DNA of 64,000 bases from Acholoe squamosa. Taxonomy: Eukaryota; Annelida; Polychaeta; Phyllodocida; Polynoidae. This document shows, piece by piece, positions 27,843-38,194 of this stretch. The position numbers were made by a program, and so were the translations under genes. Location: assembly GCA_949317995.1 (NCBI GenBank), contig OX439038.1, positions 69,202,659 through 69,266,658 on the forward strand, read 5' to 3'. The first letter of the stretch is position 1. Every line of letters begins with the position of its first letter. Under the pieces are notes generated by a model that saw only the letters and a program-made list of their open reading frames with translations, searched no databases and was not told the DNA's origin.

Positions 27843-30012
27843 ATGAGCAAGTCTAAAAAAAAACAAAAAAAAAAAAAACTCCAGAAGTTGAACAGGCTGT
27901 AATGGCCTATTTGGGTGGAGACGCTCAAGATGCCACAGCCCAGGTTCTCGCAGGTCAACAACCTGTTGTGCAACCTGTGGATGTACCATCCGACCCTGAG
28001 GGAGAGGAGCCGGTTGACCCAGTTGTGGATGTCACTCCGACCAACGAGCAAGAGGCTGCTATCTGGGAGAATGCCAATAGCAACTTTGCATACTTCATTC
28101 CTCTACACAGGGGACACCTGAAGGGGAGCAAATCCGTATAGAGGCTACCCCCTCGGATCACCTGTGAGAGGCGTGAGGATATGGAGGAGTGGCTTCGCAA
28201 GAAGCTCTCTGACAGGAAACCGGCCAACATGTACTTGATTTATTGGGAATTCGTTAAGAAATCACCCAATGGCCTGTACAACTATGACCAGAAGGGTAAA
28301 CTAAAGTTTGCTCTGGACGAGTACTATGGGGAGGATCGCAAGGATTGTCCCTTTCAATGTTATACTCAGAGTGAAGGTGAGGTTGAATTCTTCATCGAGA
28401 AAGATGAGTTCCTTCGTCATCTCGTGGATGTTCACATGCACCAGAGGCCGGAATATGTCTGCGATCGAGAAGCTGGCAAGAAATGTGCTAAATGCACAGG
28501 ATGTGTCACTCCCCGACGCGAAGACATGGTCCGGCACTATGTGACTTCGCATGGAGAGGGTCTGGAGGCAGCCATAGATAGAGTGATGAAAATTCACTCT
28601 GAGCTCTATGGCAACCTTAAGTGCCTCAATGCCGAGAAACTTGCTTCTCTCACACCGAGTACGAAGCAGTTTGCGCCAACAGTTCCTGGTACTAACCAGA
28701 AGCTGAAGGCTCGGTTTGCCCAGACTCCCGGGTCTGGCAAATTGGAATATGCTCAGGAGGAGTACGATTTGTTGAATGAATGGAGGAGTAATAAGGCCCG
28801 CCGCCGAGGTGGGGCTTATGTAACTCCATCCGGAGAACAAATCCGAAGCCGCAGGGATTACTGTCAGGGACCCTCTGTGGCAGATCGGAAGAGACAGAAT
28901 CTCCTAGCCGATCCAGGTCACCACTGGAAGCGCTAGAGAAACAGACGAATGGGGGACGGAAGAAGCATAATCTTCCTTCTCCTACTGGAACTCCTTCCAA
29001 CTTTAATTGAGCACCAGCCCCATGAGGTGGTGCAAAGAACCCGACATTCTTTGGTGTCAGTGGACCGGGTGGTCAAACCTCCCAAACACGTGTGCCTCTG
29101 AATGTCAGAGACCCGAAGCAGTACCCTGATATGGGCCCACCCGGACCAGAGATGCAAATCTTTGATCGGTACGGGAGGGTCAAGCAGGAACTGCCGGCAG
29201 GAGGAGGTCAAGCTCCACGACCTACAATGAGTGCTGTGGTGAGACAACGTCCACTCGCACCATTGTTGACGGTTACAGACCTTAGAAGGGAATTGTCGCG
29301 GTTGCCCCTAGCCCAGGGACTTCCAAACCAAGGCCCTCCTACGACCACCGCGAGTGTGGCTACTACTGCTATTGCTTCTTTGCATACGCGAGTAGCTGTC
29401 ACAGCGAGTGGGTCTGGTTCGCAGCCGAAGCCTCAGGGTCAGGTACCCCCACCTGGTGCTGTGGTTCATCGGCCTAAGATGATCCAGATGGTGGAGGCCT
29501 TCTTCAAGAAGGAGAACAAATTGTCTTGTACCATTCAAACCAAGCAATTTGAGACGTTGTAGCACCACTTGGAAAACCTCCATTTGGACATGTACCGTCG
29601 GACCGTGTCAAGCACTCTCCAGTGCATAGATGCGATCCAGAAGTCAGAGATCAACCGAATCTCTACTCAGATAAAGGCTGATGTTGCCAAAGAGAAGCAG
29701 GAAGCTGCTAATCTGCGGCAAGAGGCCTTATCCAAGAAGGAAACAGCTTCTCAGATGTTCGACCTGGAACGAGCAACGAACATGAAGAATCAAAAAAAGT
29801 TCTTTAAGGTTTTTGGAGTTATCATGGATAACTGGGACGGCACACCTGGACATGCTTTGACCTTGTTCGAAGCATGCCAGAAGGTGAAATTAACACCAGC
29901 TGTCCCTGCATTCGCTGTACCTACGGATGGAGCTGGTGTAGACTCTCTTGTTCAGCCACAGGCTCAACAACCGGGTCCAAACCAGCCACCCGAGGAGAAC
30001 ATGGAACAGTGA
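27843..30012 (+). pseudogene. El1 accessory ORF 2: Lys-rich start, paired Cys/His zinc fingers, Pro/Thr-rich linker, coiled coil
   Basis: Unknown family, about 720 codons. The ATG at 27843 opens MSKSKKKQKKKK and runs through a 14-A tract where the frame is lost; the main frame continues from 27902. It is cut by a TAG at 28139-28141 but is otherwise open to 28936. The segment at about 28340-28550 has two Cys/His clusters: CPFQC with HLVDVH, then CAKCTGC with HYVTSH. These resemble C2H2 fingers with long loops. After a frame change near 28930, a Pro/Gly/Thr-rich region follows (about 29040-29480), then MVEAFFKKENK and a helical, coiled-coil-like region (about 29569-29800), ending in a Pro/Gln-rich tail. 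A stop lies at 29560-29562. No catalytic motif or membrane segment is seen. The features suggest nucleic-acid or chromatin binding, but that is inference. Confidence 0.65.
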
Positions 30013-31308
30013 AAACTGTTGCATGAAGGTTTGACATAATTGTATGTCCTGAGGTGTTATTACCTATGTATTGTTGGATGAAAATTTATTTTTTTATCCA
30101 ACCCCCATCGATTCGGGTATAAAACTGTACCCTAATCCGGAAACTGAAAGCAGAAAAACAAGTCACCTTGGAGAAGGAGTATGAATGCTGTCAATATTAT
30201 AATTGTGCTGTGCTATTACATAATGACTGCCTATTATTGAACTATGGACCTTTAATACCGGAATACGTTATTATGGACTCTAAACTACAACCGGATTTAC
30301 TACTACACTACTACTACTACTACTTGTCAGCTAGCACTACAGGCATCCGGGTTTAGCTACGACCATAAAGTCCATCAATAGTCTACAACTGGATCTACTA
30401 CTACTTCCAGTTAGCTAGCACTACAGGCAACAGGGTTTAGCTACGTCCATCAACATATTCTTCTATAGCACTTCAGGCATCAGGGTTCAGCTCGCCCATA
30501 CCAAGACATCAGCAGCATCTGGCTCCACTTATGTTCTCCTACCAAGAAACACTAAACTTTGTTAATAGTATTGTATTGCATGTAAAACTGTATTTATAAC
30601 TCTAATATCTTTTATAAAGGTATATTATTATATAAAGGTACTTACCTATAAATATACTGGATCTGCGTATCCTAAATGTTATTTAAGGTAGTACTAGACC
30701 TATAACTGTCTAGATAGGTCATTCCTGGTCTCAACATTTTAAGAGACTATACTTCTTCTGTACTTTGTAGATATCAAACACTAAGGTATAAATTGAGCTA
30801 CGTCTCAAATATATAGATATTTTTCTATAAAATAGAGAAGGTCCAAAGGAGTTCTCTAAACTTAGTATTATATTACTCAGGTTAATACCTTATTGTGTTC
30901 ATATGGAATCAGAATGATTATTCATATCTGATCGTTATTGTTAAGTTCACTTTAAAAGTGGACAAAGTTGTTAATTTAAAAAGTCGAAAATTTTTTTCCG
31001 GGTTTAATAACTGTCATACGATTAATAATAACAACCACCGGTCCTTTTCAGGACCCTACTGTTGTCAAATGTTAATATAATCCGTGATATTTATATTTAT
31101 CATATGTGGTTGTTTTAGCTACTGGTGGAAAGGAAATGAACGATACTCGATGCTTTTATTGTATAATTTTTTCAGAAATAGGATAGTCTCATACTTTAGC
31201 CTATTTCACATCGAGCAAATGTAATAATTACCCCTTTTTGGTATTGTAAACAATCACTTACTAGGTTATTAATACACTGCAGTTTAATTACCCCCAAGTT
31301 ATTGTCTA
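30013..31308 (+). other. El1 3' untranslated region with tandem repeats
   Basis: 1.3 kb without a convincing gene. About 30328-30500 holds three imperfect tandem units sharing AGCACTACAGGCATC(C)GGGTTTAGCT, preceded by a CTA/TAC microsatellite near 30298-30325. The rest is AT-rich. Confidence 0.6.
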
Positions 31309-31318
31309 AGGGGGGCAG
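31309..31318 (+). promoter_or_regulatory. El1 polypurine tract
   Basis: AAGGGGGGCAG immediately precedes the 3' LTR and would prime plus-strand DNA synthesis. Confidence 0.8.
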
Positions 31319-31737
31319 TGTAGGGGTATGGTATTTACACTTATATGTTCATGTACCTGTGGGACTCAGACCTAGGTCTTCGGGTGTAGTGGGGGAATCC
31401 GGATGGCAGGTGGCAGCACCTGCCCCTGGGTTCGTATCCATTACACCAGGGGGCCTACCACTCGTCCACCACACGCCATGTGGCCGGTCTGAGTTTCGCG
31501 GGCTTTTCCCCTATATAAGGCTGGTTCTACCCCCATGTTCTCCAGTAGTGGTTTTACCCACTGCTCAACCAGGTCGTTACCCGAAAGGGTAACCGAATGC
31601 CCGAGCAGCATGTAGTCCCCTGAGGCCGTGATCGTATGTAACATAAGCTATGAAATAAAAGCTTGGTTGCCTACCTGGAAACTTTCTCTCTCTTCGTTAT
31701 GATTACTTAATCTAACTTAACAAGACGAATCACTACA
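31319..31737 (+). repeat. El1 3' LTR
   Basis: 419 bp, TGTAGGGG to CACTACA, with TATA box near 31511 and AATAAA at 31654-31659. It is followed by GAAT, matching the four bases before the 5' LTR. Confidence 0.93.
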
Positions 31738-32300
31738 GAATACATGTTAGAAAATGGTGTGTTGAATTAAATATTTGTGGTTATAAGATACCAGTATTGG
31801 TTTATACTGGTGCATCAATAAGTGTAATCTCTCATAAGTTCTATCAGGCATTAATTGAGAAATCAAATATAAAGACTGAGCCATGCCATATTGGAGTCTT
31901 TCTGGCCGATGGAGCGTCACAAGTTGCACATATAAAAAACCAAGATTGCATTTGACATTAACAATGTTAATGTTATGCATGTATTCTATGTTATGCCTAA
32001 ACTTAATAGATTTTTAATATTAGGTGTTGATTTTCTATGTTGTACTTAGTCTACTATTAATTTCAAGTATCTAGACCATGATATTCTTACTATTAGAGCT
32101 AAGGATGATATTACAATACCACCTAATTGTGAATCACATGTCAGACTATATATATATGATTGTTAAACTACCATCATCCTTTACAGTGAGAATCAGAAGG
32201 CTCTCTGGTGGTATATCCAGCACTTGTAGAGAATTAAAGAGTGCAAAATTCAGAAAGGTGGATACTGAAATCTGGTTCTAAAATCTTCTAATCAACCACT
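31738..32300 (+). pseudogene. Right part of the older gypsy relic: retropepsin and following region
   Basis: From about 31743 a frame reads through a retropepsin-type core (IPVLVYTGASISVIS), where the catalytic Asp of D-T-G is replaced by Tyr. The frame then stops. Further on, TIPPNCESHVRLYI resembles the segment between protease and RT in gypsy elements. No RT or integrase follows; the sequence becomes anonymous after 32300. El1 inserted into this relic. The Tyr change and several stops show the relic is dead. Confidence 0.6.
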
Positions 32301-32719
32301 AAATCAGTCATTCATAGGAGGCCAGATGTTTTATGGCCCACTTGATACACACGGTGTGTGTGTCTGTACTGTATAGTGTTGGTGGAGTGAGTCAATATAA
32401 TCCTTTGTAGTGTTTAGTGCATTGACATATCAATCAGCCACCCACAACATAAACACAGACTTTCTGTGCACACTGAAAAGTGACTCCAATACAAGTGTGA
32501 TTGTCACAATCCTTGTAGGTGTTAGAGACACAGGTGTTGTGTAATTAGTGCCTTAATGGCTCACTTGTATACAATAGTAGAAGGTGAATGTTGTTGTAGC
32601 GTCTGTAGGATGCATTAGCCACCATAACGTGCGAGTATAAACATTCATTGTGAATACAATATGAGCGTCAGGGGATTTGACCCACGAGCGCGTTAAGCTG
32701 TGTGTTAGACACTCAGTGA
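32301..32719. other. Anonymous AT-rich DNA
   Basis: I see no gene, splice-supported exon or named repeat here beyond a short GTGTGTGTG run. Confidence 0.5.
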
Positions 32720-33022
32720 GGCCACACCAAAAAAAAATAAGTTGGTCTACTGATTTTGGTTTTGAAAAAATGGTGCGAGCGAGCGAAATTTCTTTTTCTT
32801 TTTTTTAAGAATTTTTTTACATCCAATGGAGTCCTTGCTGGAAAAGTGAGTCGAGTGAAAAAATTTATTTTAAAAACTTTTTTTGCCAAACATCACAAAG
32901 AGAAAACTTGTAGAAAATGAAGCGAGCGAAATCCGTAGACGAGATTTTTTCCAAAGAAAAAAGATTTGCATTTAAATATGGAGAGGCAAATCCGTAGACC
33001 AACTTATTTTTTTGGTGTGGCC
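32720..33022. mobile_element. MITE with about 30 bp inverted ends and TGA target duplication
   Basis: The left end GGCCACACCAAAAAAAAATA is mirrored by TATTTTTTTGGTGTGGCC at the right, and the match extends through AAGTTGGTCTAC. TGA flanks both sides (32717-32719, 33023-33025). The 303 bp interior has repeated GAGCGAGCGAAAT-like words and no coding frame. A 3 bp duplication would suit a Harbinger-like or related superfamily, but this is uncertain. Confidence 0.7.
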
Positions 33023-33194
33023 TGACATGGATGATAATCTCGTTAAGGGGGGCCATGTGCACAAGTGCACGCATCTCAGAAAAAACACTGAGAATGATTT
33101 ATAATTGGCTACCATGCAAACAATCATTTCATCTAATTTTATTCAATTTCTTACTACACTATGTAGTTATTTTAACTTTGGAAATGAATTTCAG

Positions 33195-33429
33195 TACCGT
33201 ATTCATTCTAATAAGGGCACATGCTCTAATAAGCACACACACCCCTTTTTTGGGCCCAACCCTGGTGTTTAATCAGTCAAATGAAGTGTAAATATAAAGA
33301 TTTCTAGGGCAAAAACAATGATTATAGGCTTTTGGGGGTGTGCTTATTAGAATTAATACTTGTAACATGGTTTTGAGCATCTAAAAATTAATTTTCCGCA
33401 CATGTGCGCTTATTAGAACGAATACGGTA
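33195..33429. mobile_element. TA-flanked MITE with CTAATAAG-rich ends
   Basis: The ends TACCGTATTCATTCTAATAAG (20-base core) and CTTATTAGAACGAATACGGTA are inverted copies, giving a 235 bp element ending in TA on both sides. The interior repeats CTAATAAGCACA in both orientations. It is a different family from the MITE at 2618, although both begin TACCGTA. Confidence 0.7.
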
Positions 33430-34288
33430 TTCATTTTTCACCACTCTTGTTTTATTATTAATTTGGTCCACTGTTATGATTATTTCAAAGTTGCAGACAA
33501 CATCTGTGATTTTGAAAATGTATTTTTACTACAAACAAAACAACAATCAAAACCAACTATGATGCGTCCTCAAATTTGTATATTGCAATCATTCATGATG
33601 TGCATAGAAGTCATAAAACCTGTATAAATTATGTATTACTATGGGAGATCGTGGATTTGGTGAGTTTGCATTTAATTTCATTTGGAGGGGATGGAGCGCT
33701 TCATCACCCTCCTTGCCAACTTCTGTAGCCAGCAGGGGGCACTTGATTACCGTCTCATTTAAGCCACGCCCCATGGGGTCATAAAACTGTCAATAAACCA
33801 ATGTGCGCCTCAAGCCACATGCACTGGTGACCAATGGCGTTCTTGGTAATTACCACCCATTGGTCAACCGCCCACATTAAGCACGCTCTGGCGTCGTGCT
33901 CCAGTGACCACCAGGGTTATATAAACTTGTGATACATCCATGCACTGTTACTGCTCCAGAAGAATTCCACAGCTAATCAAGTCCTTTTATAAGGCTAAGT
34001 CGCCCTCTTGCAATTGCAATCGACCACTGTCAGTCTGTGATTTAGTATTCTGTCAGCTACTTGGTACAACAGCAGTGATCATGTTGGCTTCAGCCGCCCT
34101 AGTTGCATTCTGGTAAGGCGCTTCATTTCCTACAGTCACACTTAGTGATGGATTTTGCAAATTTTTGTGCATTTATTACAGCAGGAGTTCACATGCACAC
34201 AGGAGGACTATTTTTCAGGATGTTTTATATCCTCATGCTTGCATGGACAGACCAGACAGTTCATAGCCCAATTCTGAGACTTTGAGAT

Positions 34289-36660
34289 TTGCTGAACGGC
34301 GAGATTGGCACTGTGATATCAATCATTAAATCAAAATTTGTCTATAAAAGACACAAACGTGCATTATTATTAATCGTGGGAAAAATCTTGAAAGCTCTGT
34401 TTGGTATAAGCACAGAGGACGAAATGCACAAATTGAGGAAAGCGTTAGGAATTTTAGACGCTACAATTCATAATGATAAACATTATAGAGTTGGGATGGA
34501 TATCTTGCTTGCCAAACTTGCCCATTCTCTTCATAAACTGGTGAATCTAGTCAAAATTCAAACTCAGGAAACAGAGTATTTAATTATCAGGAAGAGAACA
34601 TTAGTCATGTAAAACAATTTTTAGTAGGTGTCTATTCAAAATTACAACATTCTATGGCCTATGAGCGTTGTCTTTGGAAAATTATTCAAACTCAAATGTA
34701 TTATGAGTACCTATTGAACCTACTGTATGGCCTAGATCAGCTCAGTAATAATAAGCTGAGTCGTGAAATAATTCCAATTCACAAGCTACATATCGTCTTA
34801 GATGATTGGAAATTGATTTTGTTTAGAAATTTCACTTTAAAGTTGGCTTATGAAAATGCCAATTATTATTATCATTCAACGCTGACCAAATTAGCATCAA
34901 AATTAAAGTACCAATGGCTGTAGATAAAATTGATTTTGACATCTACAGAATTGTAATCTTTGAAGCGCCTACAATGACACACAGTTTTAATGTTTTAGGT
35001 TACACTAAATTGCATAATAATGCTAAATACATGCTATCTAATGACACGCATTTCTCAACCACTTTCTCGCCTAGATGTAGTAAGTTTCCTGTGGTTTATA
35101 GAAATATAAATGCAATGTCATGTTTGTCAGCTATATTCTTTGACGCTGACTACGACCTTATAAGGAACCTGTGTATATTTGATTTTACATCAAAGAGAAT
35201 GCCAGATTTCGATCATATTCCAATGTAAACGAACATACATGTGCTTATCATGGCAGCCTACATGAAATATATTGGTAAAAATGACACGCTGATTACAATG
35301 GCGCCCTTAAGCATTGTGGATTTGCCTAGTCAGTGTCAACTAATTACCACCACCTTCGTTTTAAACGAAAATATGTTCATGTGTGAGATTGATTCAAATT
35401 ATACCATGAACACTGGCATTAACATTCCACTGTTTCTCTCCATTTTAATTTCAACAAATATGGAGGGGGAGATTTGTTTGACTTGAAGATCCCTGAATTG
35501 AAGGAATTTCATGTTAGTTTTTCGAAATATGTGGAAGATTTGAATACTCAAGAGGGTTATGTGATATATATTGTGAAAAATGCTGAACAGCTCATTATTA
35601 AGGATAGAGCTTACAGCAAGCCTTCCAGTGGATGGAATGTTAATATAGTTAAAGTTTATGGCCCAATTATTAGTTGTTTTGCTTTTACTACTATATCCTT
35701 ATGCATTTCATTCTATCTGCTTTACAGGCTTGTTCACCTTGCTGTTGGGGTTCAGATCCGCTCTAGGCACAAACCTGACTCTCACCAATTGGGGGTCAGA
35801 CACCATGCTTGACAACCTTGAGGCTTCGCTTCACAATCTATCCATCCTTGCCGACCCTAACCCCAGTCCTGTGAATTCAACATTGAAAATGCAGGACGAA
35901 TCTTTCAAATCTGACTTGGCAATCAGATTCTATGTACTTCTTTCAACGGTCATCCTGATTCTGTTTTGTAAATTTGTGAAGTGCATTTACAGAGCGAGGA
36001 CCACTAGTTATCATATCATGGGACCCACCGGCAAGAAGGTTTTTCTGAAAATTAAGTTTCAAGATGCTGTCTATGCCTTTGATTTTTTTTTATTTTATTA
36101 AAACAAATTGAATAATTTTTAATTTGTAGAAAATTGGTACAATGTCCCAAGTCTTGATACACCTAATTTTGAAGCCTGATGAGATCAACAGATCAAAACC
36201 TTGATAGTCACTTTATTTTTGAAAAATTCTGCAATCACTACTAAACATCTGTTTGGTTCTGTCATCCTGTGCTGGGAGAATTCTCCCATCAACAGGAAAT
36301 GACATACACACTTTTGTTGTGTTGTCCTTAGTGACATACCCATATTGTGATGACATCACAATGGAGTCATCGATACTGTTGTAACAACCTAGGTTAGGTT
36401 GGCCTAGCAAATGGGTATTCGGTCAAGGTAGCTTCTGGTGGAAGGAGGATCTCAGCCTTGAAACAATGTACTTTGTCTATGCCTTTGATATCTGTCCTAT
36501 CCTTCACCCTATTTCCTCCATCACCTTCCCCTTGACACCCAGGATTCATGGTATCCACCCCCCGTGTTTCACCTGGGAGCGCTTCGGCATGCTTGAGTAC
36601 GTAGCATCGGGACGGCTGATGAAGATTGTACTGCCAAAATCACTAAAAGTGCCATGCTCG
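34289..36660 (+). pseudogene. Decayed envelope-like gene of the baculovirus F type (errantivirus-like)
   Basis: F-type envelope proteins mediate membrane fusion and occur in baculoviruses and in insect gypsy-group errantiviruses. Here a frame at 34289-34612 has a furin-like site RHKR followed by a hydrophobic, Gly-containing stretch (ALLLIVGKILKALFG), as expected for a cleavage site and fusion peptide. Further frames at 34654-34923, 34914-35228, 35241-35486 and 35474-35812 carry helical and Cys-containing ectodomain-like sequence. Two hydrophobic segments follow: one near 35655-35735 and one near 35925-35985 in another frame, the latter followed by basic residues as a membrane anchor would be. 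The gene is broken by several frame changes and an in-frame stop at 35226-35228, and is interrupted by retrocopies at 36084 and 36661. No LTRs flank it. It may belong to the older relic around El1. Confidence 0.6.
36084..36473 (-). pseudogene. Retrocopy (5'-truncated processed pseudogene) inside the env relic
   Basis: A 390 bp insertion flanked by a perfect 16 bp direct repeat TGTCTATGCCTTTGAT (36068-36083 and 36474-36489). A poly(T) run at the left end is the poly(A) tail of a minus-strand transcript, with AATAAA just before it. A 65-codon open frame (36410-36213, minus, ending CRIFQK) is followed by a 3'-UTR-like segment. These are the marks of LINE-driven retroposition. The parent gene was not recognised. 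The duplicated target lies inside an open frame that continues on both sides. Confidence 0.7.
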
Positions 36661-37080
36661 TTTTTTTTTTGTTTTTTTTTTTAAGAGTTTATTGATCACT
36701 CCACGACTAGCTTTTACTTGTTATGCTAAAATATTAGAATTATATATGCTTTAAGGAAATTGCTACGACTTAAATTTCCATTCATGTGTGTTAACACATC
36801 ACTGATAGGAAGAAAAGGAAGCCTTGTTTGTATCATTTGCCAAATTATAATATTTCTTTGATCAGCCCGAGTAATTTATTCATCGTATTCATCGTAATCA
36901 TCCTGTTCATCAGACGTATCACAGATGAGTACACTATCATCAAGGATGTCTAGCTTCTTTGGCTTGATGCTCTGTTTGTGAAGGTCCCGTATGCGCTTGA
37001 TCCATGCTTTAAATTGGCTCTTTTGTTCAGCATCCTGATACCAAGCATCAAGGTTGTTGGCCCAGGTCCTCCGGGGTCAT
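36661..37080 (-). pseudogene. Second retrocopy: acidic C-terminal coding fragment with 3' UTR and poly(A)
   Basis: On the minus strand a frame of about 65 codons (about 37072-36878) reads through AWYQDAEQKSQFKAWIK to an acidic end DEQDDYDEYDE and a stop. About 190 bp of 3'-UTR-like sequence then contains AATAAA and ends in an A-rich tail (poly(T) at 36661-36682 on the plus strand). The 5' part is out of frame near 37072. The family was not recognised. No target duplication was found, so a true exon cannot be fully excluded. Confidence 0.5.
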
Positions 37081-38194
37081 TGACGGCGCCTTTTCAGTGG
37101 GTTTCAGTCCATCAAGATGGCTGACTTTAAGTGGGAATTGCTTCTATAAAAAAGGGGTCTAGAAATTAATGGACAGTTTATGCATGTTCCTTAGATCCTT
37201 TTCTGTCTGCACAGGGTAAGAATTCCCGAAAAAGAAATTGTCTTACCTATGAAAAAGGATGAAGAAAAAACCTGACATGTTTGACCTACTTTCTCATGAA
37301 AATGAGGCTCCATAGGATAGCATTGGGCGGTCAATTTCGGAGGTCGACAGGGGGTCAAAATAACACATTGGCTCCTATAGGAATTGGGCAATTAAGACAC
37401 TTTTTTCAGCAGGTAAGGTGGAATTTTGTGTATAGGAAGGGTTAAGACCGCTTATATAAGAAGCTGTAAATCGGACCACCATATTTTTCTTATGTTGACT
37501 GTGGCACTTCTGGCATGGATAGTTGAAGCATGCGCACAGAGTGACCAGTCGTCAGATTTTATTTTTTGTTTAACAAGAAATTGAAGGCATGTTATCGATT
37601 CAAATTGATTAATATTGCCCAAAATGCATGGATTACATGTTAAAACTCATTAATTTCAAGTTAGAATCTATAGAATTCTCCGTCAAAAATGTTACTTCCG
37701 GAAGAAGGGGTTTGGGCATGCACAGATATAACCAAAATCTAAGATGGCGGACAGTGAGACGATCGACTTAGGATGCCATCAACACTGCTTGATTATAACA
37801 AAGAGGAATTACAGTGTGTCATGTCTTATTATGGTTAATATGGATCCTTATTCAAGACATGCTGATATTGTGCAATGCTTCACTCACCAGGAGAGGAGTT
37901 ATTCACCAATGAAAAATGAGAGGGATAATGGGTGCATTCTCCATAGCCTTACGACGACTCGGACACACTGTCACTATATTGACAGTCCCCTAAGGTAAGT
38001 AGTGGAAGACCTGGGCCAGTTGTGCATTGCACGCGTTACATTTTTCCAAAGTTTTGATCCTCTATATAGAGGGGAGCGTTTGAAGAACTCAAACTTCACT
38101 TTGTTCACACTTCTAGTGCCATAATGTCCATTTGGTTCTTTGACATTCAATTTGTCCAGAGAGATAAGTGGCTGGTTAGTGAATCAGCCGACAA
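37081..38194. other. Intergenic DNA, no supported gene
   Basis: A frame at 37744-37998 begins with a good translation-start context (AAGATGGCGGAC) but has no family resemblance. Its 3' part (37957-38005) is similar to 16722-16775, so it is more likely part of a repeat. Nothing else is supported. Confidence 0.4.

Larger units (their letters stand above)
18440..31737 (+). mobile_element. El1: 13.3 kb Ty3/gypsy-type LTR retrotransposon with two accessory ORFs
   Basis: It has paired LTRs (18440-18852, 31319-31737), a primer-binding site, a polypurine tract, gag, and pol in the order protease, reverse transcriptase, RNase H, integrase, then about 4 kb of extra coding sequence before the 3' LTR. 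A GAAT duplication flanks it (18436-18439 and 31738-31741). Integrase after RNase H places it in Ty3/gypsy. The two LTRs differ by about 20 substitutions by eye plus a 6 bp gap, and the genes carry stops and frameshifts, so this copy is old and inactive. At more than 13 kb it is far longer than the usual 5-8 kb for this group. A second copy (El2) begins at 56706. Confidence 0.93.

Noticed and set aside
28301..28840. Minus-strand frame of 179 codons opposite accessory ORF 2
   Set aside because: Antisense shadow of the zinc-finger frame; no start context, domain or splice support.
33900..34280. Spliced leader exon and signal peptide for the env relic
   Set aside because: A GTAAGG donor at 34112 and a CTACAG at 34126 are far too close for an intron, and the frame into the furin site is broken.
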